64,000 nucleotides of DNA from Geodermatophilaceae bacterium URHA0031 (GTDB lineage: Bacteria; Actinomycetota; Actinomycetes; Mycobacteriales; Geodermatophilaceae): assembly GCA_000620205.1 (NCBI GenBank), contig JHVP01000012.1:62001-126000 (forward strand). The letters run 5' to 3'. Under the pieces are notes generated by a model. The model was not told the DNA's origin, searched no databases, and was given only the letters and a program-made list of their open reading frames with translations. The position numbers and the translations under genes were made by a program. Within the stretch, counting starts at the first letter, position 1; the number at the start of each line of letters is the position of its first letter. Below, piece by piece: positions 51,786 through 60,491 of the stretch.

Positions 51786-52504
51786 GCCGGGACCTCCTCG
51801 GTCCGCCGGACGAGCGTCAGGAACGCCTCTTCCAGGTCGTCGGTGCCGGTGCGGGAGCGCAGCTCCGCGGGGGTGGAGTCGCTGAGCAGCCGGCCCTCGC
51901 GGAGCAGCAGCAGCCGGTCGCAGCGGCCGGCCTCGTCCATCACGTGGCTGGAGACCACCAGCGTCGTCCCGGCGTCGGCCAGGGCGTGGAAACGGCTCCA
52001 CAGCTCGACCCGCAGCACCGGGTCGAGGCCGACCGTCGGCTCGTCGAGCACCAGCAGCTCGGGTTCGCCGACCAGCGCGCAGGCCAGGGAGGCACGCCCG
52101 CGCTGACCGCCGGAGAGGTCCTCGACCAGCTGTCCGGCGGCGTCGGCGAGGCCGACGTCGGCGATCGCCGCGTCGGCGGCCGCGGCTCCCCGGCCGTACA
52201 GCGCGGCGAAGTAGCGGACGTTCTCCCGGACGGTGAGGTCGGCGTACACGCTGGGGGCCTGGGTGACGTAGCCGACCCGGGACCGCAGCTCCGCCGAGCC
52301 GGCCGGGCGGCCGAGCACGGTGACCGACCCCGAGCGCACCTGCTGCACGCCGACGATCGCACGCATCAGGGTGCTCTTCCCGCTCCCGCTCGGCCCCAGC
52401 AGGCCGGTGACCCGACCGGGCGGGACGGTGCAGCCCACCTCGTGCAGGACCCGGCGTGCCCCCCGGTGCACGACCAGGTCGGTGACGGTGACAGCGGCGT
52501 CCAT
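51782..52504 (-). CDS. ABC transporter ATP-binding protein (drug exporter)
   Basis: A 240 aa ATPase of the ABC-2 exporter type. Walker [17 protein letters not shown]-loop YVTQAPSVYADL, signature EDLSGGQRGRASLACAL, Walker B LLVLDEPTVGLDP and H-loop VSSHVMDEA are all present. A GGGGG precedes ATG 52504 at a good distance. The promoter upstream holds a TetR-type operator. First gene of the ATPase-permease-TetR operon. Confidence 0.93.
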   Translation of the reverse strand: MDAAVTVTDLVVHRGARRVLHEVGCTVPPGRVTGLLGPSGSGKSTLMRAIVGVQQVRSGSVTVLGRPAGSAELRSRVGYVTQAPSVYADLTVRENVRYFAALYGRGAAAADAAIADVGLADAAGQLVEDLSGGQRGRASLACALVGEPELLVLDEPTVGLDPVLRVELWSRFHALADAGTTLVVSSHVMDEAGRCDRLLLLREGRLLSDSTPAELRSRTGTDDLEEAFLTLVRRTEEVPA

Positions 52505-52517
52505 GACGACCCCCAGC

Positions 52518-52553
52518 AACTCAACGGCTGATGAACTCAACGCTAGGTGAGTT
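52518..52553 (-). promoter_or_regulatory. TetR operator and promoter of the drug-exporter operon
   Basis: AACTCA (52534-52539), eight bases, then TGAGTT (52548-52553) form an inverted repeat; a third half-site AACTCA lies at 52518-52523. The minus-strand box TAGCGT (52545-52540) lies between the arms and matches TANNNT, so the repressor could cover the -10. Confidence 0.7.
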
Positions 52554-52611
52554 ATGCGGGCCCGGCAAGACCCTGGCGCGCCGGACGGGGCGGCGTCCGG
52601 CGAGGAGCAGG

Positions 52612-53655
52612 TCACCGGGGCGCCGGCCGGGCATCCCGGCGGCGGACCGCGTCGAGCAGGGCGATGAGCGCCAGCGGCACCACCGACCAGAGCCCGAGCA
52701 CCCAGAGCGCGCGGGTCACGCCGTCGCCGTCGAAGTAGGTCGCCCCGCGCAGCGCCCGCACGGCGACCCCCGGCGGGAGGACCTCCGCCAGCGGGTGCAG
52801 CCACGGCGGCAGGTACTCGGCGGGCAGGTTGCCGGTGCTGGTGGCGTTGCCGAGGATCACCAGACCCAGCGAGGTGACGAAGGTGCCGGCCGACCCGATG
52901 GTCCGCAGCACCAGTGCGGCCGTCGCGGCCACCGACAACGCCAGCAGCCCGACCAGCACGGCGACCGTGCCGAAGCCGGCCGGGACGGCGGCGTACAGGA
53001 CGGCGGCGGCCCAGGTGACCAGCAGTGCGGAGACCACCGCGAACAGCCCGATGCTGACCAGCCGCCAGCGCAACGGGAGCTTGGGGGCCGCGGAGTAGGA
53101 CTGGATGCCGAACAGGAAGCCGCCGAGCACCACCCCGAACGCGCCGTAGAAGATCCCCAGGCCGCGGGTGTCACCGGCGGCCAGCGGTCGCAGGTCCTCG
53201 CCCTGCAGCTGCCCGCCGGCCTGCTGGGCCAGCGGGGTGAACGCCTGGGTCACCGTCATCGTCACGCCCTGGCCGTTGGCCCCGGCGGAGAGCAGCACCG
53301 CCGGCGGGCCGGGCAGGAAAGCGGCGTACACGTCCCGGTGCAGGACGGCGGAGCGGGCGGCGGCCTCGTCGGTCAGCCGGGCGACGGCGAGCTCGCCCGG
53401 GGCGGCCCGGTCCAGCGCGCCGCGCACCTGGTCGACCTGCGCCGCGCTGCCGACGACGCCGACCGGCAGGTCGTGCGGCACCGGGGCGTGGAAGGCGTCC
53501 AGGAAGACGACCACGAACGCCAGACCGATCAGCGTGGCCACCAGCGCCGGGACCAGCACCCCGCGGGCCAGCGCGGCGACGGCCGAGCCCTCCGACCGCA
53601 GGGTCTCGACCCCGGTCTCCGCCGGGCCGGGTGGGGGCGTGAAGCCGCCGGGCAC
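52612..53655 (-). CDS. YhgE/Pip-like ABC-2 membrane protein
   Basis: A 347 aa membrane protein with one N-terminal helix (ALVATLIGLAFVVVFLDAF), a 130-residue soluble domain (LPVGVVGSAAQVDQVRGALD) and five C-terminal helices starting GIFYGAFGVVLGGFLFG. The organisation matches YhgE/Pip and DUF3533-type ABC-2 permeases, which lack their own ATPase. The function is unclear; relatives are involved in toxin/phage receptor and lipid roles. GTG 53655 is the start. It is separated from the drug exporter by 107 bases with the operator. Confidence 0.78.
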   Translation of the reverse strand: MPGGFTPPPGPAETGVETLRSEGSAVAALARGVLVPALVATLIGLAFVVVFLDAFHAPVPHDLPVGVVGSAAQVDQVRGALDRAAPGELAVARLTDEAAARSAVLHRDVYAAFLPGPPAVLLSAGANGQGVTMTVTQAFTPLAQQAGGQLQGEDLRPLAAGDTRGLGIFYGAFGVVLGGFLFGIQSYSAAPKLPLRWRLVSIGLFAVVSALLVTWAAAVLYAAVPAGFGTVAVLVGLLALSVAATAALVLRTIGSAGTFVTSLGLVILGNATSTGNLPAEYLPPWLHPLAEVLPPGVAVRALRGATYFDGDGVTRALWVLGLWSVVPLALIALLDAVRRRDARPAPR

Positions 53656-53679
53656 GCGGACCTCCTCGTCGTCGGGGTG

Positions 53680-54642
53680 TCAGGCGGACGGCGTCAGGCG
53701 GGGAGGGCGCCCGGCCAGCGCGCGGCCGAGCGCGTCGCCGGAGCGCCAGGCGCTCTCCACCTTCGACGGCGCGCACCAGCCGTCGCCGCACCGGCCGATG
53801 CCGCCGGCCAGCGCGAAGGGGGCCTCGCGGGGCGTGGCGGGCTTGGCGAAGCTCCAGCGGTGCGCGTGCGCCCAGTCCGGGTCGGTCCCGATGCCCAGCA
53901 GCGCGCGGAGCGCCGCGGTCACGGCCGGGACGGCGCGGTCGGGGTCGGCGAGGTGCTCGGCCGCGAAGGCCGGGGTGGTGTGCGCGACCAGGACCGGGGC
54001 GGCGTCGCCACGCCGGTCGCCGTCGTCGGCCACCCACTCGAGCACGGGGGAGTCGTGCACGAAGACGCCGTGCAGGTCGCCGGGCCAGCGCCGGTCCGGC
54101 CAGCCGAGCGCGACGGCCAGCGAGGGCTGCCAGCCGGCGTCCGGGACGTCGTCGGAGGCCAGCAGCCGGGCTGCCTGCGGATCGGGCATGGCCAGCACCA
54201 CCGCGGCCACCGCCTCGCCGTCCACCTGCGGTCCGGGGGTCACCGAGCCGACGGCCCGCTCGAGCTCGACGTCCAGCCCGGTCGCCAGGTCGACGACCAG
54301 GCTGCGCAGCCCGCCGGGGGTGCCGTAGCGGACCGGGCCGGACGTCGTCCGCTCGATGCCGGCGGGGCCGGCGACCGCGAAGGTGTCGGTCCACGGCCGG
54401 GCCAGCCCGCGCCGCACCCAGTCCTCGACGACCGGTGCGAACGGCGAGCCCTCGGCCGCGGTCAGGTAGGAGGCGCCGAGGTCGACCGTCCGGCCGTGCA
54501 GGGTCCGGCCGCCCATCCGCCCGCCGAGCCGGCGCCCGCGGTCGACCAGCCGCACCGGGGCCCCCCGGTCGGCCAGGGCCCGGGCGCAGGCCACCCCGGA
54601 GATCCCGCCACCGACCACGACCGTGCTGCTGGTGCTGTCCAC
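53680..54642 (-). CDS. FAD-dependent oxidoreductase (renalase/amine-oxidase-like)
   Basis: A 320 aa flavoprotein. VVVGGGISGVACARALADRG is the FAD-binding Rossmann motif and RLVDRGRRLGGRMG the following G-G motif. The rest is NAD(P)-binding/renalase-like (GGIGRCGDGWCAPSKVESA near the end). Renalases oxidise NADH isomers; related bacterial proteins are not characterised. GTG 54642 fits the N-terminal strand. It is divergent from the SpoU methylase. Confidence 0.85.
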   Translation of the reverse strand: MDSTSSTVVVGGGISGVACARALADRGAPVRLVDRGRRLGGRMGGRTLHGRTVDLGASYLTAAEGSPFAPVVEDWVRRGLARPWTDTFAVAGPAGIERTTSGPVRYGTPGGLRSLVVDLATGLDVELERAVGSVTPGPQVDGEAVAAVVLAMPDPQAARLLASDDVPDAGWQPSLAVALGWPDRRWPGDLHGVFVHDSPVLEWVADDGDRRGDAAPVLVAHTTPAFAAEHLADPDRAVPAVTAALRALLGIGTDPDWAHAHRWSFAKPATPREAPFALAGGIGRCGDGWCAPSKVESAWRSGDALGRALAGRPPRLTPSA

Positions 54643-54736
54643 GCCGCCGATCCTGCGGGGCACGACGTGATCGCGCGCGCCGAGCCCTTGGTGGCGGATC
54701 ACTGCCGGGGGACGGGCGGCGGGGATGATCGTCGGT

Positions 54737-55543
54737 GTGCCCGCGCCCGAGGTGATCACCGACCCGACCGACGAGCGGGTGGCGGACTTCCGTGACCTGG
54801 TGGCCGGCGACCGCCGTCCGGGGACCGCACGGGGGACCGGGCCGGTGATCGTCGAGGGCATCCCCGCGGTGCAGCGCCTGCTGGCCTCGCCGTACCCGGT
54901 GCGCAGCGTGATCGGGGTCCCCGGCCGGGTCGCCGCCCTCGACCTCCCCGCCGGCATCCCCGCCTACGAGGCGGACAAGTGGGTGCTGTCGGACCTGATC
55001 GGCTTCCGGCTCACCCGCGGGGTCCTGGCCTCGGCCGAGCGGTTGCCCCCGCCGGACGTGGACGCGCTCATCACCGGACCGGACCCGGCGGCACCGCGGC
55101 GGCTCGCGGTCCTCGAGGGCCTCAACGACCACGAGAACATCGGGTCGATCGCCCGGTCCGCGGTGGCGCTGGGCATCGACGGGCTGCTGCTGGACCCGCA
55201 CTGCGCCGACCCGCTCTACCGGCGGTGCGTCCGCGTCTCGATGGGGCACGTGCTGACGCTGCCGATCGCGGTGCTCGGCGACTGGCCCGGCGGTCTGGAC
55301 CGGCTGCACCAGGCCGGCTACCGCACCGTCGCCCTCACCCCGGCGGACGACGCGGTCGACCTCACCGACGTCGACCCCCGGGCCCACCCCCGCACCGCGG
55401 TGCTGCTCGGCGCCGAGGGGCCCGGGCTCACCCGCGAGGCGCAGCAGGCCGCCCAGGTGCGGGCCCGGATCCCGATGCGCAGCGGGGTCGACTCGCTCGG
55501 GGTCGCCGCGGCGGCCGCGGTCGCCTTCGCCACGCTGCGCTGA
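54737..55543 (+). CDS. SpoU/TrmH family RNA 2'-O-methyltransferase
   Basis: A 268 aa SPOUT methyltransferase, acting on rRNA or tRNA. The three SPOUT motifs are visible: LNDHENIGSIARSAVALG (motif 1), VLLGAEGPGLT (motif 2) and IPMRSGVDSLGVAAAAAVA (motif 3, trefoil knot). The N-terminal L7Ae-like domain spans VIVEGIPAVQRLLAS. The equivalent in M. tuberculosis is Rv0881. GATGAT lies 7 bases before GTG 54737 and supports this leaderless start; ATG 54725 inside this box is an alternative. Confidence 0.91.
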   Translation: MPAPEVITDPTDERVADFRDLVAGDRRPGTARGTGPVIVEGIPAVQRLLASPYPVRSVIGVPGRVAALDLPAGIPAYEADKWVLSDLIGFRLTRGVLASAERLPPPDVDALITGPDPAAPRRLAVLEGLNDHENIGSIARSAVALGIDGLLLDPHCADPLYRRCVRVSMGHVLTLPIAVLGDWPGGLDRLHQAGYRTVALTPADDAVDLTDVDPRAHPRTAVLLGAEGPGLTREAQQAAQVRARIPMRSGVDSLGVAAAAAVAFATLR

Positions 55544-55550
55544 ACGGTGG

Positions 55551-55955
55551 CTACCCCCCCATGGCCGCGACGATCGCGGCGGCCTCCGCCGGCTCCAGGC
55601 TCGCGTAGGGGTGGTCGACGACGTACAGCCAGCTGCCGTCCGGCTCCCGGCGGGCCACCTCGGTGCTGATCGCGGACATCGACCCGTCGCCGACCGTGAG
55701 CGTCCACTCGTTGCTCAGCACTGCCAGGTCGCCGGCCTCCGTGGCGAAGCGGCTGCGCATGGTGATGTGGGGCTTCATCTCCAGGAGGCCCGCGTACTGC
55801 TCGCGGATGGCCGCCGTGCCCGTCACCGTGCTGCCGTCGGGCAGCATCAGGGTCGCGTCCGGTGCATAGAGGGCCACGAGGCCATCGAGGTCCTGGTCGT
55901 TGATCCCCGCCTCGACGGCCGGGTGGATGTCCGCGAGTGCCGTGCCGCCTGCCAT
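55551..55955 (-). CDS. SnoaL-like / DUF4440 (NTF2-fold) protein
   Basis: A 134 aa protein of the NTF2 fold. The pattern IHPAVEAGINDQDLDGLVALYAPDATLMLPDG is typical of SnoaL_3/DUF4440 proteins, continuing YAGLLEMKPHITM and LYVVDHPYAS. Such proteins are enzymes or ligand binders with varied roles; no specific function can be read. ATG 55955 has GGAGAGG upstream. A TAGCGT box lies at 55998-55993. Convergent with the SpoU gene. Confidence 0.83.
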   Translation of the reverse strand: MAGGTALADIHPAVEAGINDQDLDGLVALYAPDATLMLPDGSTVTGTAAIREQYAGLLEMKPHITMRSRFATEAGDLAVLSNEWTLTVGDGSMSAISTEVARREPDGSWLYVVDHPYASLEPAEAAAIVAAMGG

Positions 55956-55992
55956 GGACCTCTCCTCACGTGTGCGAGGTGCTCGGGCGGCG

Positions 55993-55998
55993 ACGCTA
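55993..55998 (-). promoter_or_regulatory. Candidate -10 box of the SnoaL-like gene
   Basis: TAGCGT on the minus strand, identical to the boxes before the drug-exporter operon and sepH. It leaves a leader of about 30 bases with GGAGAGG. The rest of the gap (55999-56103) has no other feature. Confidence 0.5.
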
Positions 55999-56103
55999 GT
56001 CCGGACGGTGACCCGGCCGCGGGCATCGCGGCACCCCGATCACGGGGTCGGCGCGGCGTCGTCACCAGGAGCGGCGCGCTGACCCCCGGTGACCGGGCCT
56101 CCG

Positions 56104-56577
56104 TCAGCCGCGCAGCGAGAGTTTCGCCAGCTCGGCGCGGGCCTGCTCGGCGACCTGCGGGGCGCACAGCACGTCGTACCGGCTGGCGACCACCTGGCTG
56201 GTGCTGGTGAAGTCCCGCTTGCCCTGCGAGGCCGCGTAGCCGACCGCGCCGAAGACCGCGCCGAACACCAGCCCGATCAGCAGGCCGGTGAGCACCGAGC
56301 CGATCCAGTCGGCGCCGTCGGTGGCGAAGATGCCCAGCAGCAGGCCGACGAAGAGCCCGAACCAGGCGCCGCTGGCCGCGCCGGCGCCGATCGCCCGGCC
56401 CCAGCTGAGCCGGCCGGTGACCCGCTCGACCATCCGCAGGTCGCTGCCGATGATCGTCACGTTTTCCACCGGGAACTTCTGGTCGGAGAGGAAGTCCACC
56501 GCCCGCTGCGCCTGCTGGTAGTTCTCGTAGGACCCCACCTGCACGCCGCCGAGCGGCATGGACACCGATGCTGACAT
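56104..56577 (-). CDS. General stress protein 17M-like membrane protein
   Basis: A 157 aa protein. The N-terminal domain (VGSYENYQQAQRAVDFLSDQ, then VENVTIIGSDLRMVE) is the GSP17M-like fold; the middle is a Gly-rich double membrane helix (GAWFGLFVGLLLGIFATDGA, VLTGLLIGLVFGAVFGAVGY). It ends with YDVLCAPQVAEQARAEL. Such proteins respond to general stress in actinobacteria; mechanism unknown. ATG 56577 has GGGAG upstream. It follows a stop-anchored hairpin (copy 5). Confidence 0.87.
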   Translation of the reverse strand: MSASVSMPLGGVQVGSYENYQQAQRAVDFLSDQKFPVENVTIIGSDLRMVERVTGRLSWGRAIGAGAASGAWFGLFVGLLLGIFATDGADWIGSVLTGLLIGLVFGAVFGAVGYAASQGKRDFTSTSQVVASRYDVLCAPQVAEQARAELAKLSLRG

Positions 56578-56649
56578 GTCTGTCTCCCGTCCGACCGTCT
56601 CGTTGTCGTTCACCAGCGGGAACGATCTTCCCGCGCGCCCTGTTCCTCC

Positions 56650-56711
56650 GGCCCCCTTGCAGGGCCCCGCCCTGAGCTCGCGAAGGGTGGGGGCAAGGGG
56701 GTCCTTCATCA
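56650..56711 (-). repeat. Stop-anchored hairpin element, copy 5 (after an ABC exporter gene)
   Basis: Read on the minus strand from the exporter TGA: TGATGAAGGACCCC. The stem CCCCCTTGC pairs with GCAAGGGGG, again with compensatory changes. Centre CCTTCGCGAGCTCAGGGCGG. The GCCGCTCCAG tail seen in copies 1-4 is missing. Confidence 0.84.
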
Positions 56712-58601
56712 GACGAGGCTGTCGGCCCAGGCGCGGTGCAGGTCGGCGAACCGGCCGGTGCCGGCGACCAGCTCGGCGGGGGATCCGTCCTCGACCACCC
56801 GGCCGGCCTCCATCACCAGCACCCGGTCGGCGATCTCCACCGTGGACAGCCGGTGGGCGATGATGATCGCCGTCCGGTCGGCGAGCAGCGTCTGCAGCGC
56901 CCGCTGGACGAGGACCTCGGAGGGCACGTCGAGGGAGCTGGTGGCCTCGTCGAGCACCAGCACCGCCGGGTCGGCGAGGAAGGCGCGGGCGAAGCCGACC
57001 AGCTGCCGCTGACCGGCCGACAGCCGGCCGCCGCGCTGGGCGACGTCGGTGTCGTAGCCCTCCGGCAGGGCCTGGACGAAGGCGTCGGCGCCGATGGCCC
57101 GGGCCGCCTCCTCCACCTCCGCGCGGGTCGCGGTGGGCCTGCCGAAGGCGATGTTGTCGGCGATGGAGCCGGAGAACAGGAAGCCCTCCTGGGTCACCAT
57201 CACCACGGCCCGGCGCAGGTCGGCGTCGGCGATCCGGTCCAGCGGCACGCCGTCCAGCCGCACCTGGCCCTCGACCGGGTCGTAGAACCGCGCCGTGAGG
57301 CGGGCCAGCGTCGACTTGCCCGCGCCGGTCGCGCCCACCAGCGCCACCGTCTGCCCGGCCGGGACGACGAGGTCCAGCCGCGGCAGCACCGGCGCCCCGC
57401 CGTAGCCGAACCGCACGTCGTCGAACACCACCTCGCCGGAGACCGGGTGCGGCAGCGGCTGCGGGTCGACCGGGTCGGGGACCCCGGAGCGCTCCTCCAG
57501 CACCCCGGACAGCTTCTCCAGCGCCGCGCCGGCCGACTGGTAGCTGTTGTAGAACATCGCGATGTCCTGCAGCGGGTCGAAGAACCGGCGCAGGTACAGC
57601 AGGAAGGACACCAGCACCCCGACGGCCAGGTCGCCGTCCATCACCCGCAGCGCCCCGTAGCCGAGCACCGCGACGGTGACCAGGTTGCCGATCATCGTCA
57701 CCGCCGGGACGACGACGGCGATCAGCCAGAACGCCTCGTGCTGGGCCCGGCGGTTCTCCTCGTTCAGCGCGGCGTGCAGCTCGTCGTTGCGGGGCTCCCG
57801 GCGGAACGCCTGCACCGCGCGGATGCCGCCGAACGTCTCGGTGAACTGGACGATCAGCGCGGCGATCGTCTGCCGGGTGCGCCGGTAGGCGACCGTCGAG
57901 CGGCGTTGGAACCAGCGGCCCAGCACGAGCAGCAGCGGGAAGCCCAGCAGCGCGACCAGGCCGAGCGGCAGGTCCAGCACCAGCAGCACGACGCCGATGG
58001 CCAGCACGCTGGACAAGGCGGTGAGCAGCCCGTCCAGGCCCTCGTCGACGAGCTCGGCGAGGGCCTCGACGTCGCTGGTCAGCCGGCTGATCGTCTTCCC
58101 CGAGGTGTAGCGCTCGTGGAACGCCAGCGGCAGCTGCTGGACGTGCCGGAACACCCGGCGGCGCAGCGCGAGCAGCACCGCCTGACCGACCCGGCCGGAG
58201 CCGACCAGGAACACGTAGCGCAGCCCGGTGTCCAGCGCGGCCGCGGCGACCATCGCCGCCGTCGTCCAGACCAGCGGCCAGGGGTCCGCCGGCTCGGCCA
58301 GCAGCGCCGGGACGGCGTGGTCGATGCCGATCCCGACCAGCAGCGGGCCGGCCAGCCAGGCGGCGTTCTGGACGAGGATCACGCACAACAGGGCCCACAG
58401 CGCCCGGCGGTGCGGGCGGAGCAGCTCGCCGAGCAGCCGCCGGGAGCGGCCGCGCAGGAAGGAGCTCCCGGAGGCGCTGACCTCCTCGGCGTCCTCGCCG
58501 GCGACGCCCCGCCAGTCGGCGTGGACGTCGACCGGGCCCACCACCGGGTCGGGCGCGCCCGACGCGGTGGTCACCGGGGCCGCGGTGCCGGAGCTGGTCA
58601 T
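56709..58601 (-). CDS. ABC exporter, half-transporter B (canonical Walker B)
   Basis: A 630 aa fused membrane-ATPase protein with a 60-residue N-terminus, six helices (from ALWALLCVILVQNAAWLAGP) and an ABC domain. Walker A GATGAGKSTL, Q-loop MVTQEGFLFSGSIAD, Walker B VLVLDEATSSLD with catalytic Glu552, and H-loop IIAHRLST are standard. The signature is RLSAGQRQL, with Ala in place of Gly. With its partner (58601-60403) it forms a heterodimer with one degenerate site. ATG 58601 overlaps the partner's stop by one base (TGATG). Confidence 0.9.
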   Translation of the reverse strand: MTSSGTAAPVTTASGAPDPVVGPVDVHADWRGVAGEDAEEVSASGSSFLRGRSRRLLGELLRPHRRALWALLCVILVQNAAWLAGPLLVGIGIDHAVPALLAEPADPWPLVWTTAAMVAAAALDTGLRYVFLVGSGRVGQAVLLALRRRVFRHVQQLPLAFHERYTSGKTISRLTSDVEALAELVDEGLDGLLTALSSVLAIGVVLLVLDLPLGLVALLGFPLLLVLGRWFQRRSTVAYRRTRQTIAALIVQFTETFGGIRAVQAFRREPRNDELHAALNEENRRAQHEAFWLIAVVVPAVTMIGNLVTVAVLGYGALRVMDGDLAVGVLVSFLLYLRRFFDPLQDIAMFYNSYQSAGAALEKLSGVLEERSGVPDPVDPQPLPHPVSGEVVFDDVRFGYGGAPVLPRLDLVVPAGQTVALVGATGAGKSTLARLTARFYDPVEGQVRLDGVPLDRIADADLRRAVVMVTQEGFLFSGSIADNIAFGRPTATRAEVEEAARAIGADAFVQALPEGYDTDVAQRGGRLSAGQRQLVGFARAFLADPAVLVLDEATSSLDVPSEVLVQRALQTLLADRTAIIIAHRLSTVEIADRVLVMEAGRVVEDGSPAELVAGTGRFADLHRAWADSLV

Positions 58602-60403
58602 CACCGGTCCCGCTCGGCGGTGCCGGCCAGCTCGGAGTCCGAGGACAGCAGCGCCCGGTAGGCGGGCACCTCGGCGAGCAGGTCGGTGTGCCGGCCGACG
58701 GCGGTGATCCGGCCGCCCTCCAGCAGGGCGACCCGGTCGGCGAGCAGCACGGTGGAGGCGCGGTGGGCGACGACCAGGGCGGTGGTCTGCGCCAGCACGT
58801 CGCGCAGGGCCTGCTCGACCAGGGCCTCGGTGTGCACGTCCAGCGCCGACAGCGGGTCGTCGAGGACCAGCACCGAGGGGCGCCCCAGCACCGCCCGGGC
58901 CAGCGCCAGCCGCTGGCGCTGGCCGCCGGACAGGGACAGCCCCTGCTCGCCGATCCGGGTGTCCAGCCCCCAGGGCAGGTCGTGCACGAAGTCGGCCTGG
59001 GCCACCCGCAGCGCCTCGGCGACCTGGTCGTCGCCGGCGTCCGGGCGGCCCAGCGTCACGTTCTCCCGGACGCTCATCGAGAACAGCGTCGCCTCCTCGA
59101 ACGCGGTCGCGACCACGGTGCGCAGCTGGACCAGCGGCAGGTCGCGGATGTCGTGCCCGTCGAGGGTGACCCGCCCGCCTGTCACGTCGAGGAGCCGGGC
59201 GACCAGCGCGGTCATCGTGGTCTTGCCCGAGCCGGTGGCGCCGACGAGGGCGACGGTCTCGCCCGGGGCGACGTCGAGGTCGACGTCGAGGTCGACGTCG
59301 GTGAGCACCGGACCACCGGCTCCGGGGAAGCCGAAGCGGACGTGCTCGAAGCGGAGCCGGGCCGGCGTGCCGACCGGCTGCGGGCGGACGCCGGGGCGGT
59401 CGGTCACGGTCAGCGGCGCGTCGAGCAGCTCGCCGATCCGGTCGCAGGCGCTGGCCGTCTCCTGGGCCTGGGCGAGCAGGAAGCCCAGGCTCAGGATCGG
59501 CCACAGCAGGACGGTGAACAGCGCGATGAACCCGACCAGCCCGCCGACGGTCAGCGCGCCGCTGCTCACCGCCAGCGCGCCGCCGACCAGGAGGACGGCC
59601 AGGGTGATCTGCGGGTGGAACTCGAACAGGCACCAGATCAGCGCGAGCGTGCGGACCTTCTCCAACTCCAGCCGGCGCAACCGGACCGCCTTGCGGTCGT
59701 AGCGGCTGAACACCAGCCCGCTGCGGCCCAGCGACTTGACCACCCGGATGCCCTGCACCGCCTCCTCGACGTCGGTGGCCAGGTCGCCGTACTGGTCCTG
59801 CACCTGCCGGGACTGCGCGTTGTACCGGCCCTCCCACCGGACGCCGAAGAAGGTCAGCGGGACCGTGGTGACCAGCACCGCCACGCCCAGCGGCCAGCAG
59901 GTGAGCAGCAGCAGGGCGCCGACGACGACGCAGGTGACCAGGTTGACGACCAGGAAGACCCCGCCGAAGCCGACGAACCGCCGGATGGTCGAGACGTCGG
60001 AGGTGGCGCGGGAGAGCAGCTGCCCGGAGGACCAGCCCTCGTGGAAGGCGATGGGCAGCCGCTGCAGCCGCTGGTAGAGGGTGTCCCGCAGGTCGCGCTC
60101 GATCTGCAGGCTGCTGATGTTCATCGCCCACCGGCGGAGGAAGAACAACGCCGCCTCGGCGATCCCGAAGCCCAGCGCCAGGGCGAGCAGCGGCACCAGC
60201 CCGGCGCGGTCGCCGTCGGCGATCGGCCCGTCGACGACGGCCTCGGTGACCAGCGGGATGACCAGCTGGGTGAGGGTGGCCAGCAGGGCGCCGACGAAGG
60301 TCAGCGCGACCAGCCCGCGGTAGGGGCGGGCGAACGGCCAGAGCCGGGTCAGCGAGGAGAGCCTGCCCCGGTCCGCGGCGGGAGCGGGCGGCGTCTCGGT
60401 CAT
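58601..60403 (-). CDS. ABC exporter, half-transporter A (degenerate Walker B)
   Basis: A 600 aa fused membrane-ATPase protein: six helices from LVALTFVGALLATLTQLVIP, then the ABC domain. Walker A GATGSGKTT (Lys394) and signature SLSGGQRQRLALARA are canonical, but the Walker B end is VLVLDDPLSALD with Asp516 replacing the catalytic Glu, and the Q-loop reads TAFEEATLFS without Gln. A repeat of the acidic motif DVDLDV precedes Walker A. It is the non-catalytic partner of the next gene. ATG 60403 is the start. The pair exports drugs, lipids or peptides. Confidence 0.9.
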   Translation of the reverse strand: MTETPPAPAADRGRLSSLTRLWPFARPYRGLVALTFVGALLATLTQLVIPLVTEAVVDGPIADGDRAGLVPLLALALGFGIAEAALFFLRRWAMNISSLQIERDLRDTLYQRLQRLPIAFHEGWSSGQLLSRATSDVSTIRRFVGFGGVFLVVNLVTCVVVGALLLLTCWPLGVAVLVTTVPLTFFGVRWEGRYNAQSRQVQDQYGDLATDVEEAVQGIRVVKSLGRSGLVFSRYDRKAVRLRRLELEKVRTLALIWCLFEFHPQITLAVLLVGGALAVSSGALTVGGLVGFIALFTVLLWPILSLGFLLAQAQETASACDRIGELLDAPLTVTDRPGVRPQPVGTPARLRFEHVRFGFPGAGGPVLTDVDLDVDLDVAPGETVALVGATGSGKTTMTALVARLLDVTGGRVTLDGHDIRDLPLVQLRTVVATAFEEATLFSMSVRENVTLGRPDAGDDQVAEALRVAQADFVHDLPWGLDTRIGEQGLSLSGGQRQRLALARAVLGRPSVLVLDDPLSALDVHTEALVEQALRDVLAQTTALVVAHRASTVLLADRVALLEGGRITAVGRHTDLLAEVPAYRALLSSDSELAGTAERDR

Positions 60404-60450
60404 GGCCTCCGCAGGCTATGCCGGGACCCGGACGACCTCGACCGTATTAC

Positions 60451-60491
60451 GGCGTCCCTGCAGGGGCGGGGGGCAGGGAGGTCCTTGCTCA
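60451..60491 (-). repeat. Stop-anchored hairpin element, degenerate copy 6 (after sepH)
   Basis: Minus strand from the sepH TGA: TGAGCAAGGACCTCC. The stem CCCTGC pairs with GCAGGG. It is shorter than the other copies and has lost the tail. It lies between sepH and the ABC exporter start. Confidence 0.65.
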
